This document shows, in pieces, positions 9,327-17,634 of a stretch of 18,971 nucleotides of DNA. A program made the translations under genes and the position numbers. Below the pieces are notes generated by a model, which made no database searches, was not told the DNA's origin, and saw nothing but the letters and a program-made list of their open reading frames with translations. The first letter of the stretch is position 1. Every line of letters starts with the position of its first letter. The stretch is from Euperipatoides rowelli. Its lineage: Eukaryota; Onychophora; Udeonychophora; Euonychophora; Peripatopsidae. The DNA lies in NCBI GenBank assembly GCA_003024985.2, contig PXIH01S0018769.1; one strand, written 5' to 3'.

Positions 9327-10520
9327 TCACCTCCTGAAAGTCCATTTCTCTTCAGCTTTTTCTATTGTTCTGTCTAGAGTCGTATTAATCGCTGGTCCTT
9401 GAGTTTCAGATTCAGTTTGCAAATTTTCTCCATTCTCTACATTATATAATACTTTCATTGAAAGTTCATCTTCCTCTTTACTTTCATTTAAAGACTGTAT
9501 ATTAGCATATGATCCATTTTACTCTTTTACATCCAATGTATTTAACAGGTTAATTACTCCAGGAGAGCTAATTCACATTTTCTCCCCTTTCAACTTTATT
9601 TCACCTATCTGGTCTTCTTGTCCTTTATCGATTGCTGTTGTTTTTCTTTCCATAAGTCATCTTCTTCACCATCTTCCTGCAACCTTGATTGCTCCTCTCC
9701 ATTTCTTTTCACCATATTTGCATAAGTTATCTCCTCCCAAAATCATCACAACTATGCGTTTTGACATCCATAAGCTTAAACTGGTTACAATATACATAAT
9801 CACACTCTCTTCTGATATGCCCTAGCCTTTTACAGTTTATTTTCTTCCTTTTATCATGATTAAGCCTTTGTAAGTCTCAATTTCAATGAAATAAGGGAGC
9901 AATTCAACTTCTTTTCCAGGTAACAAAATACCTTCAATCTCATAAGTGCTTGAATCAGCGTACACATTTCCACACAACAAGTTCTAACTTTAGTAAAGAT
10001 ATTTAAGCTTAAATACTGTTCTATATAATTTCTTATCTTTATTGTGTCAAATTCACTTGGTAACCAGTGAATCCTTAGTTTCTGTACTTTATGCTAAATC
10101 CCCCACTTTAAATTCACAATGAAACTTTGTCCTACCTTGTTCAACTTTTGCTCCATTTTATCTGCATCACTCTTCAATTTAAATTCAACACCAATATAAT
10201 GATTATTTTCCGGTTGGTATATTACTGCAATAGTATCTAGGTTAACTACATTTTGCAGTTCCTCAAATATATCCGTGTGTGAAGCCATATATTCTCCACC
10301 AGGATTAAAAGTAGTTTTTATGATCCTTTTTTCTGTCATTAACTTTTTCATTTGCTTTGCCCAATATCTCATTGAATTTGCCAACTTGTTTAACCTTTCT
10401 CAAATCCTCACTACCAAAATCAATTTGAATATCTTGATTTATTAATGATTTCATGAAATGTTCAAATGTAATCTGGTTTAAATCCAAGAAGTTATGAAAC
10501 AAGACTTTGTCAGTCGCCAT
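9327..10520 (-). pseudogene. LINE-A ORF1: RNA-binding, Gag-like protein, broken
   Basis: ORF1 would bind the element RNA in the particle. The start is the ATG ending at 10520 (MATDKVLFHNFLDL), and the tail ends WTFRR at a TGA at 9327-9329. The middle piece 10094-10384 includes DTIAVIYQPENNHYIGVEFK and GQSFIVNL, which look like the core strands of an RRM-type fold. RIHWLPSEFDTIKIRNY follows, then a strand-rich stretch, ETYKGLIM. Beyond a frameshift comes a zinc-knuckle-like cluster, CKRLGHIRREC with further Cys/His (VYC, THSC), at about 9740-9830. Its first Cys seems to be lost. The C-terminal third is acidic (NESKEEDELS) and contains an in-frame TAA. RRM plus CCHC is known for ORF1 of many L1/Tx1-like elements; the domain assignment is by eye. 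Confidence 0.7.
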
Positions 10521-10534
10521 CTTGCCCGAGACTA
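10510..10534 (-). promoter_or_regulatory. LINE-A 5' end with YY1-like motif over the ORF1 start
   Basis: On the element strand, the 5' end reads CTCGGGCAAGATGGCGACTG. CAAGATGGCG matches the core of a YY1 site (AAGATGGC). The same site occurs near the 5' end of mammalian L1, where it fixes the transcription start. Here the ATG of the motif is also ORF1's start codon, 14 bp from the element's end. The resemblance could be chance or simply a good translation start. Confidence 0.35.
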
Positions 10535-10555
10535 TTAATTTTATATATAAATTTT
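10535..10555. repeat. LINE-A target-site duplication, right copy
   Basis: This is identical over 21 bp to 5703-5723. It marks the 5' end of the minus-strand LINE-A. The base after it begins AGCTC, giving an L1-like target TTTT/AG. Confidence 0.85.
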
Positions 10556-11296
10556 AGCTCATGCACTCCCTCTCCATTTAAGCTTTAACTCTGCCAAACT
10601 CACACTCCTCCTTGCACCCAATATGCTTAAAAAGGGATCCAAAGTTTTCCCTTCACATATTAATATATAAAGATAAGACAGGGAATGTGGCCCTGATCAA
10701 AAATAAGACAGGGATGGATAAATTTACATGATTTTCTTTAAAAAAGGAAAATCTTAAGTGCATCAATATTTTGATGGAGATAGGTAAGAAAGTAGTAGGA
10801 CTAGAATCCATATGGTAGAATATGCCATTTCTTCAATAGGTAGAAGTCTCCAGTTATCTGTAATAAAATATACAAAAATATTATATAAGCATATGTAAAA
10901 ACAATTANTTATTATTCTAGAGAAATATGAAATAAAAAAATAAATGGATTTTTTTCAGAAATTTGACAAATTTNAGCCGCGTTTCCCCTTAACTAAAAAA
11001 AATACGTGGTGAACCGTGGGTCTCCTGAAAATTTAGAAGTGGCTTGTAACCTACAAAGGTCTGCAAAGGCCTGCTTTATAGGAATGAATTCACTTTCAAC
11101 ATTACATCGCTTATCTGTAAATATTTGTTTCATACAATCCTAAACTAAATTTTAGGTGATGTATGTTATTTTATGGTAAAAAANTTGGAAAATCTATTTT
11201 TAAAATAAAATAGTTCATCATTTTGTCATTAGACTAAGTATAAACTTAAAATTTAATTGCCCAAGAATTTTTATTTAATTTGTTTTTTATTTTCAG
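10556..11296. other. Probable intron, no other feature recognised
   Basis: This AT-rich stretch lies between LINE-A and the exon and has Ns at 10908, 10974 and 11184. Around 10670-10720 the phrase AAGACAGGGA occurs twice. It ends in a T-rich tract and TTTTCAG at 11290-11296, a good splice acceptor. LINE-A lies further upstream, so it is probably intronic too if the gene is real. Confidence 0.5.
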
Positions 11297-11406
11297 ACTA
11301 AAAATAAACGCCGTAAGAAGAAGAAAAAGAAGCGTGCTAAATTGAGACTTACCCAGGTGCATGTAGTAGATATTAAAAAAGAAAAAGATGATGGCATAGA
11401 AGTTGA
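11297..11406 (+). CDS. Internal coding exon of a Lys/Arg-rich protein, possibly SF3B2-like
   Basis: A pyrimidine-rich tract ending TTTTCAG precedes the exon, and GTGAGT at 11407-11412 follows it; both match splice consensus well. Only one frame is open across the 110 bp. It begins TKNKRRKKKKKKRAK, passes through LRLTQVHVVDI and ends KKEKDDGIEVE, with the last codon split after two bases (phase 2). The basic tract may be a nuclear localisation signal and the acidic end is consistent with a disordered linker. A basic tract followed by an EVE-type end reminds me of the region of SF3B2 (SAP145, a U2 snRNP SF3b subunit) that leads into an EYV motif. That is recollection, not an alignment. Another basic nuclear protein is equally possible. 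No other exon of the gene is recognisable in the window. Confidence 0.6.
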
Positions 11407-11942
11407 GTGAGTACTTTTAAAAAGTTTTTAAAATAAATTTAATTTGTGGTTTCCTTCATTTCTTTTAAATTGTCTTAATTTTATCACAAATTTAGAATTC
11501 AGAAGGCCAGCAATGTCTTATATAATTAAGAGGCAATCCATGAGAAAATGCACCGGTGGGTGGCAGTGACCATCTTAGATTTTTCTGAAATCTAAATATG
11601 CTGTTGGTTTATGAAAATAAATCAGATGAAAACTTTTAGGGTCGTAGGTCATATGACCTTGCTGCAAAGGTCATCCCAGTATTAAAAATGAGAAGAATTA
11701 ACAAATCATTGATTCTAACTTCAAGGACATCCATACTTTTTCTTTTCTTTATTATTTGTGACTAGTTTTTATCCATAACTAGGAATAGTCGGAACTTGTG
11801 GATGTCATTGAAGTTTCAAGCTAGATGCATGTAAAAAATAGTAAAATTAACACAGTTTAGAGAATGATTATGCGTAAACTTCCTAGCGGTCCAAACATTT
11901 TTTTTTTCATTTTTGATTTGTGAGTGTAGCTGAGACAAAATT
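11407..11942 (+). other. Probable intron downstream of the exon
   Basis: It begins with a consensus donor, GTGAGT. It contains the nuclear-receptor-like palindrome at 11646-11673 and otherwise nothing that I recognise. Confidence 0.5.
11646..11673. promoter_or_regulatory. Three AGGTCA half-sites, two as a palindrome
   Basis: AGGTCATATGACCT at 11646-11659 is a perfect 14-bp palindrome with two AGGTCA half-sites separated by TA. A third AGGTCA lies at 11668-11673 in the context GCAAAGGTCA. Such half-sites are bound by nuclear receptors. A 14-bp palindrome is expected about once by chance in a window this size, so function is only a possibility. Confidence 0.25.
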
Positions 11943-12123
11943 GAGTGTTCAATGTTCAGGCATAAGAGTGTTCAATGTTCAGGCATATGAGAGTTCAATG
12001 TTCAGGCATATGAGTGTTCAATCTTCAGGCATATGAGTTCAATGTTCAGGCATATGAGTGTTCAATGTTCAGGCATATGAGTTCAATATTCAGGCATATG
12101 AGTGTTCAATGTTCAGGCATATA
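11943..12123. repeat. 23-bp minisatellite, eight units
   Basis: Eight head-to-tail units of GAGTGTTCAATGTTCAGG plus CATAT are highly alike. Two units lack the two bases GT (21-bp form), and single substitutions occur in others. High similarity suggests a young or recently homogenised array. Confidence 0.9.
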
Positions 12124-12428
12124 TTGAAGTTTTGAGATTTACAATTTTTTATGTTGTGAAAGATCGATAAATGTTGCTTTATCACATCCATTAACTTCCA
12201 ACTTTATCCTTGTATCAACATCTATTGTACTCGGTGGCCCACAACAGGTACATAATAGGACTTCAAAATGCAAAAGACAAAATTTGTGGTAAACAACCAT
12301 ACCAAAAAAATATTAGGCACCAGAAAGTTTGTAATGCAGCTCTTGATTTTGATTTGCAGGAGATAACTTCTTATGTTGTCCGGTCTTGATGTTTATTCGT
12401 TGTCGGGTTGATGGATGTGGTCTCCTTA
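12124..12428. other. Unclassified DNA, turning GC-richer towards its right end
   Basis: No repeat or RNA gene is seen. On the minus strand, peptides resembling a continuation of the relic at 12429-12723 can be read in shifted frames (for example RPHPSTRQRINIKTGQ near 12360-12425), so the relic may extend into this stretch. Confidence 0.35.
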
Positions 12429-12723
12429 CGTGTCATTGACATATGATTCAATTAGATATGGCTGTAGGGTGTTAGGGATGGGTTGACCGGCATTTGCGGC
12501 TTCAGAATCAGTCAAATTATTTAGACCATAGCCCAATTGTGTGTTTGCTGGGCAGTTTATTTCAAGTTGTCACTTACTGTATATTTTCATGTTCTAATTC
12601 TCGTTCGGCTCCATGTTTCTTGAAGTTAAAATATCCTTTGTAGATGTCGCAGGTGGCAAGGTGTGTTTCATTTGTTAAAGGGGTAGGGGGACATCCCCTT
12701 TTCGGCTGTGTTTTTGCCGGAAG
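12429..12723 (-). pseudogene. Unidentified coding-like relic in two frames
   Basis: Two consecutive minus-strand open segments lie in different frames, about 7 bp apart. The first, 12577-12723 (49 codons), includes RGCPPTPLTNETHLATCDIY and FNFKKHGAERELEHENIQ. The second, 12429-12569 (47 codons), includes INCPANTQLGYGLNNLTD and AGQPIPNTLQPYLIESYV. The amino-acid mix is varied and protein-like, unlike the AT-driven shadows elsewhere, and the region is GC-richer than its surroundings. I do not recognise a family. GTAAGT at the junction could be a splice donor rather than a frameshift. The plus strand also has open stretches here, so the strand choice is not certain. It may be an old transposon or gene remnant. 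Confidence 0.35.
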
Positions 12724-13069
12724 TCAGGATTTTAGGATTGTGATGCTCATAATTCATTGATTTTTTTTGTCGCTTGTGGTTTTTGAATGAAATTTTGCGA
12801 TTGTTTACAATGCATTCTTTCATATTAACTGGGGTTATTTTTTCATTGCTTATACCCTCTAACTAATACTTTATTTTTCTTGTACAACAAATAAGCCAAA
12901 AAAAGAATTATTTTAAAAATATGAAATTTCACCATATATTTTGCATTAAAAAAAGCGATTTTAGTTGAGTTTTGGAACAATTATATTAAAAATATTAGTA
13001 ATAAATAAAAATATTTTATCTGTATGTGACTATAAAATAGATTTAATTAAAATCAAATAATATTAAGTT
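12724..13069. other. AT-rich DNA with no recognisable gene
   Basis: Nothing is seen here apart from T- and A-rich stretches. It ends at the target-site duplication of SINE-2. Confidence 0.5.
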
Positions 13070-13084
13070 AAAGTTTAGATGTTT
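13070..13084. repeat. SINE-2 target-site duplication, left copy
   Basis: AAAGTTTAGATGTTT is repeated exactly at 13451-13465. The implied nick on the other strand is CTTT/AACTT, close to the L1-type TTTT/AA target. Confidence 0.9.
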
Positions 13085-13450
13085 GCCAAGGGACCGTGGT
13101 CGGGATGTTTCGTACCCGGCCACTGTAGCATTGTGAATATAAGCGGGTCGCAGGTTAAATCCCCAGGTAGCTCCGGTGCCAAAAAAATTGGTGAATTTTC
13201 TTTCGCTGTTTGAGGCACAGGGGAATTTAATATGAAATTTTTGTACTAATTGTTTGTTTATTGATAAATATTTGGATTAATGATGAATGGAAATAGAATA
13301 ATGGATTTCAGGAAAATGATTTCCGGATTTGTGCGAGGATTACATCATCACTGTTGTATCCGGATCAGATGATTGTACATATGTAAATAGGGGTAAATAG
13401 TGGTTCTCCTTACCGTTAGGCGGAACAGTAATAAAATTTAAAAAAAAAAA
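13085..13450 (+). mobile_element. tRNA-like SINE with poly(A) tail (SINE-2)
   Basis: A 366-bp insertion is bounded by perfect 15-bp duplications and ends in a pure A run of about 14. The head has a B-box-like GGTTAAATCCCC at 13153-13164. A weak A-box match, TGGTCGGGATG, lies about 55 bp upstream. The head also contains a 9-bp stem with one G-T pair, GTGGTCGGG with CCCGGCCAC. An AATAAA lies at 13430-13435, just before the A run. No open frame is present. The clean duplications and uniform tail suggest a fairly recent insertion. A poly(A) tail and a TTT/AA site indicate mobilisation by an L1-type LINE. Confidence 0.85.
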
Positions 13451-13465
13451 AAAGTTTAGATGTTT
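13451..13465. repeat. SINE-2 target-site duplication, right copy
   Basis: This is an exact copy of 13070-13084. Its first A residues merge with the poly(A) tail. Confidence 0.9.
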
Positions 13466-13620
13466 AATAGTCACTCATAAATTAGAAATTTAAAATTCTG
13501 TTATATACTGTAATTGTTTTTAAATACTATCATTTTAACTTGTATACATTTATAGTATTTAAATTATAATTGAGCCACTCTCATATGCCATCCCCTTGCA
13601 TGCACCCACCTCATCAGTGC

Positions 13621-14059
13621 CTCCCTTAAGGCCCCTTACAGACCCTTTGCAGATTCCTTATAGACCCCTATACAGGTCCCTTAAGAACCTTATAGACATT
13701 TACAGACATTTCCAAGACCCATTACAGGCCCCTTAGAGAATCCATACAGACCACTTACCGGCCCCTTAAGACTCTTACAGACACTTACAGATCTTTTAGA
13801 CCTCTTAGAGACCCCATTAAGAAACCTAACACACCCCTTACATGTCTTTTGTGGGCTGCTTAGAGACTACTTAAACCTTTGTAGAACAATTACAGACCCC
13901 TTCCAGACCCCTTACAGGCCATTTAAAGACCCCTTACAGACCCTTACAGATTCCTTACAGGCTTCTTATAGACCCTTTACAAGCCCCTACAGGCCTTTAC
14001 AGAACCCTTAAATGTTCTTTTTAGACCCCTTACAGGCCCCTGACAGACACCTTACAGCA
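13621..14059. repeat. CCCCTTACAGA-type satellite, pyrimidine-rich orientation
   Basis: Irregular units of about 10 to 16 bp are built from CCCCTTACAGA, with variants such as CCTTATAGACC and CCCTTACAGGC. There are no long open frames of interest. The array reverses orientation at about 14060. Confidence 0.9.
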
Positions 14060-14285
14060 AAGAGGCATGTAAGAGACCTGTAAGGGTTTGTAAGAACTGC
14101 CAGGGATAGACCTGTAAGATGCCTATAATGGTTCTGTAATGTGTATGTAAGGAGTTGGTAAGGGACCTGTAGGGAGCCTTTAAGTGGTATGTAAAAGGCC
14201 CATAGGGCCAGTAAGGGACCTGTAATATGTCTGTAATGAGTCTGTAAGGATATGAAGGGGGATATGTAAGGGGTCTGTAAGGGGA
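14060..14285. repeat. Same satellite in inverted orientation (TCTGTAAGGGG)
   Basis: From 14060 the units read GTAAGAGACCTGTAAGG and later GTAAGGGGTCTGTAAGGGG, the reverse complement of the array to the left. The two halves therefore form a large imperfect inverted repeat centred near 14058. The last units blend into the GGGAAGAGGG tract that follows. Confidence 0.9.
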
Positions 14286-15175
14286 AGAGGGAGAAAGGTG
14301 AGAAATGGGAGGGAAGGAGGTGGGAGGGAGAGAGAAGGGAGAAGGAAGCAGGAGAGAGAGGTGGGAGTGAGAGATGAGTGAAGGAGCTTGAGGGAAGGAG
14401 GGAAAAGGAAGCAAGAAAGTGAGAGGGAGGAAGAAAAAGGATGAGGAAGCAGGAGGAAGAATGCACCCTCATCCTCCTCCTGATCCTTCCTCTTTCTCCT
14501 ACTTCTGCTCCCTCTTCCTCCTTATCCTCCTCCCTGCTCCAGCTCCCTCATCCTCTTCTCTTCTATGAGGAGGGAAGAGGAATTGGAAGTGCAGAAGGAG
14601 GGGAGGAGGAAGTGGAAATGGAGGTGGGAGGAGGAGGAAGATGTGTAATCAGGAAGAAGTGGGAGCAGGAAAAAGAGGGAGAAGGAAGAAAGAAGAAAGT
14701 GGATAAGGAGGGAGGAAGAGGGAGTAACAGGTTCAAGAGGGAGAAACAGGGTCAGGAGGGAGAAAGAGGGAGCAACAGGGTCAGGAGGGAGGAGGAAAAG
14801 GAAGGAGCAGTAGGAGGGAGGAAGGAGCAGGTGAGAGGAGCAGTAGGTTGAAGGAGCATGAAGAGGGAGGAGGAGTGAGAAGGAGGGAACAGGTGGAAGA
14901 GTGAGGTGAAGAAGCAGGAGGGGGATCAGGAAGGAGCACGAGGAAGAGGGAGAGGAGGAAGAGGAGGACTAGGAGGAAAAGAGATCAAGAGGATAAAGAA
15001 GCTGGAGGGAGCATTCTCTCTCCTCCTGCTTCCCTGGCCTTCCTCTTCCATCTCCCTCCTCCTTCTCCCTCCTATTGCTCCCTTCACCTTACCCTTCCTT
15101 CTACTCATTCCTCATTGCTCTCTCCACTTTTTTCTCCTCTTCCTTACTCCAGCTTCACTTCCCTCCTACCCATCA
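14270..15175. repeat. Homopurine tract with two homopyrimidine islands
   Basis: Nearly pure G/A sequence of GGAGGAAG type runs from 14270 to 14461 and from 14566 to 15012. C/T-rich islands of CCTCCTTCC type occupy about 14462-14565 and 15013-15175. At the switches the strands are complementary in kind, for example TCTTCTCTTCTATGAGGAGG at the 14566 boundary. Such mirror and inverted purine tracts can form triplex or hairpin DNA. Long open frames across it are low-complexity artefacts. Confidence 0.9.
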
Positions 15176-16975
15176 CAAGAAGATTAAGATGATTAAGAAA
15201 AATAAGTGGAAGAAAATAATAAGATTAAAATGATTAAGAAGAAGTAGATGAACAAGAAGATTAAGAAGAAAAAGGAGTAAGAGAAGAAGGATGAGAAAGA
15301 GGAGGCAGTGAAGAAGAATGAGAAGGTGAAGAAAGGAAGATGAAGAATAATTTTAATAAGGATGAAGATAATATGGATGCTGATAATAAGGGTAATGATA
15401 ATAAGGCAGATGATAATAAGGATAATAATAAGGATAATAATAATAAGGATAATCCACATCCTTATTATCATTATCCTTATTATTATTATCCTTATCAACA
15501 TCCTTATCATAATAAGTATGATAATAATAAGGATGAGAGTAATAAAGGTGACGATAACAATGATAGTAATAAGAATGGTGATAGTAATAAGGATGATGAT
15601 AGTAATAAGGATGATGATAGTAATAAGGATGATGATAATAAGGAATATGATAGTAATAAGGATGATGATAGTAATAAGGAATATGATAGTAATAAGGTTG
15701 ATGATAGTAATAAGGTTGATGATAGTAATAAGGACAATAGTAAATGATAATAAGGATGTTAATAAGGATACTGATAATAAAGATAATAAGGATGATAATA
15801 AGGATGATATCAAGGATGATATCAAGATGATAATATCAATAATGATATAATGATTATGATAACAAAGATGATGATGATAATAAGGATGATGATAATAATG
15901 ATAATAATAAAGATGATAAGAATTATGATAATACAGATAATGATAAGGATGATGATAATAAAGAGAATCATAATAAGGAGGATGACAATAATAAGGATTG
16001 TAATGAGAATGAGAATAATAAAAAGGATCATAATAAAAAGATGATAATGAGGATGATGATAATAAGGATAATAAGAATAAGGAGGATAATAATGAGGATG
16101 ATAATTATAAGGAAATGATAATAATGAGGATGATAATGAGCATCATTATAAGGAGGTTGATAAAAGTAAGGAGGATGATAATAAGAAGGATGATAATGAG
16201 AATGAGTATAATAGAAAGGAGGATGATAATAAAAAGGAAGATGCTAATAAGGCAAGTAAGACTGAATTGGAAAGTTCTTTGCTAAAGATAATAAGGATGA
16301 TGATAATAATAAAGATAAGGATGATAATGAAGATGATAATGATAAAGAGAATCATATAAGGAGAATAATACTAAGGAAAATGATATGTAGGATGATAATG
16401 AGAATGAGTATGATAATAAAAAGGATGACAATAAAAAGAAAGATGATAATAAGGATGATAATGATAATAAGGATAAGAATGATAAGTTAGATAATGCTGA
16501 TGATAATAATAAGGAGGATGATAATACTAAGAAGGATTATAATAATAAGAATGATAATGTGTATAATAAAAAGGAGGATGATAATAAAAAGGAGTATGAT
16601 AATAACAAAGATGATAATGTGGATAATAAGGATGCTGATAATAAGGAGGATAATAATGAGGATAATAATGAGTATGATAATAAGATTGTTGATGATAATA
16701 AGGATGATGATAATAATGATAATAATAATAATAAGAATGATAATTATAAGGATGATAATAATAAGGATGATAAGGTTGATGATAAGGATGTTAATAATAA
16801 GGATGATGATAATAATAAGGATGCTGAGGATGATAATTATAAGATGATGATAAAGATGACATTAATGGTGATAATAAGAAGGATAACAATAAGAAGGATA
16901 ATAAGGATGATAATAAGGATATAATGATGATAATAATAATTATGATAATAATGATAATAATAATGATCCTGGTCT
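15176..16975. repeat. GATAATAAGGATG-type simple repeat array
   Basis: The first 165 bp are a transitional AAGAAGATTAAGATG form, then ATAATAAGGATGATG units continue for about 1.6 kb. Trinucleotide phase is mostly kept, and around 15585-15720 an 18-bp higher unit (AGTAATAAGGATGATGAT) recurs. About 15453-15512 is an inverted island, CCTTATTATCATTATCC, making a hairpin with the preceding block. Open frames (Asp/Asn/Lys-rich on plus, Ile/Leu-rich on minus) follow from the repeat and I do not regard them as genes. Confidence 0.9.
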
Positions 16976-17189
16976 AGGATTTTCCTAGCTGCAGAGCTGA
17001 ATGCAACCAGGTGGGTGCACAGGCTGCAGATTGTGGAATGCTTTCTAGATATAGTGGATAGCTGTGAATAATGAATAAACGGTCCCAGACAATCAGCAGG
17101 GACTCTGTTCAGCCCAGTAAGGCAACTGAACTAGGAGAAGGAAAACTATCACAAATCCTGCAATTTGGTTATTGGGTCCCTAGTGCAGT
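16976..17189 (+). other. Probable 5' UTR of LINE-C
   Basis: This mixed-composition sequence is clearly unlike the adjoining AT array. It contains the phrase AACTGAACTAGGAGAAGG at about 17126-17143 and no open frame. I assign it to LINE-C because it runs directly into the first reading frame. Confidence 0.4.
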
Positions 17190-17634
17190 ATGATACCCTT
17201 TAAAAAATTCACGGATAGTCTAAAATTTTTTTTTAGAATGTCAATCTGCTTAGTGCTCAGCATGATCCAGTATATTGCTAGGCTGGATAGTGGACAAGTC
17301 AAATTTGGCTACTCTAGCAATCTGACTGGCCATCAGCACGATTCCATATCCCGTGAGCCTAAATGTGTTAATTTGGTTAATCTGGGAACCATCAACAATA
17401 AAGGATTAACAGAAAATCTCTGATACTTTCTGGGAAGAAAATATGGACATCATCACTACCATAAAAGGAGATAACTTCAAAGTAATGTCAGCAGGGGAAA
17501 GGATGAAAAGAAGAAAAGTAGGATTCATAGTGAGGGAGGATATGGCAAGACATGTGTGGGATGTATGGAACATTTCAGAAAGAATAATTGTAATACGATT
17601 TGAAAAGAAGAAAATAAATTTACTAATTATATAA
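17190..17634 (+). pseudogene. LINE-C endonuclease, N-terminal part
   Basis: The first frame reaches 17420 and includes NLVNLGTINNKGLTENL, which fits the LGTWN-R-L start of RTE-type endonucleases. A one-base shift at about 17421 joins it to DTFWEENMDII. The second frame (17443-17634) reads ITTIKGDNFKVMSAGE, RRKVGFIVREDMARHVWDV and SERIIVIRFEKKKINLLI. The GFIV and RI-IRF patterns are typical of RTE and CFDP2-like endonucleases. The Glu motif (ETK) expected just after MDII is missing. The frame should continue into a QVYAPT motif, which is absent at the SINE-3 boundary. Confidence 0.65.

Larger units (their letters stand above)
5724..10534 (-). mobile_element. Nearly full-length non-LTR retrotransposon (LINE-A)
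   Basis: A 4.8-kb LINE on the minus strand has an ORF1 with nucleic-acid-binding domains, an ORF2 with APE-type endonuclease, reverse transcriptase and C-terminal CCHC motif, a 3' UTR of about 200 bp and a short poly(A) tail. Perfect 21-bp repeats at 5703-5723 and 10535-10555 show the exact ends. The inferred nick, TTTT/AGCTC in plus-strand terms, suits an L1-like endonuclease. No RNase H domain is visible. Motif wording (RPIALMNVDFKILSK, GIKGRSI, SKAAPGPDG) is closest to my recollection of the L1/Tx1 group. Frameshifts and stops interrupt both ORFs, so the copy is dead. A ribosomal or promoter-like 5' UTR is absent: ORF1 starts 14 bp from the end. Confidence 0.85.

Noticed and set aside
12671-12705. 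AAAGGGG/CCCCTTT hairpin as a terminator or regulatory element
   Set aside because: A seven-base stem with a GC-rich loop can arise by chance, and bacterial-type terminators are not relevant in this context.
13085-13450. LTR or DNA transposon
   Set aside because: The A tail, B box and 15-bp duplications identify a SINE. No terminal inverted repeats or transposase motifs were seen.
14441-15187. Glu/Lys/Gly-rich and Ser/Pro/Leu-rich open frames in the purine tract
   Set aside because: They come from homopurine and homopyrimidine sequence on opposite strands, where stops are rare. They are not evidence of genes.
15340-15850. Long open frames giving Asp/Asn/Lys-rich proteins in the GATAAT array
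   Set aside because: The sequence is simple repeat DNA with few chances for stops in these frames. Antisense and shifted frames are equally open, and no start context or promoter supports a gene.
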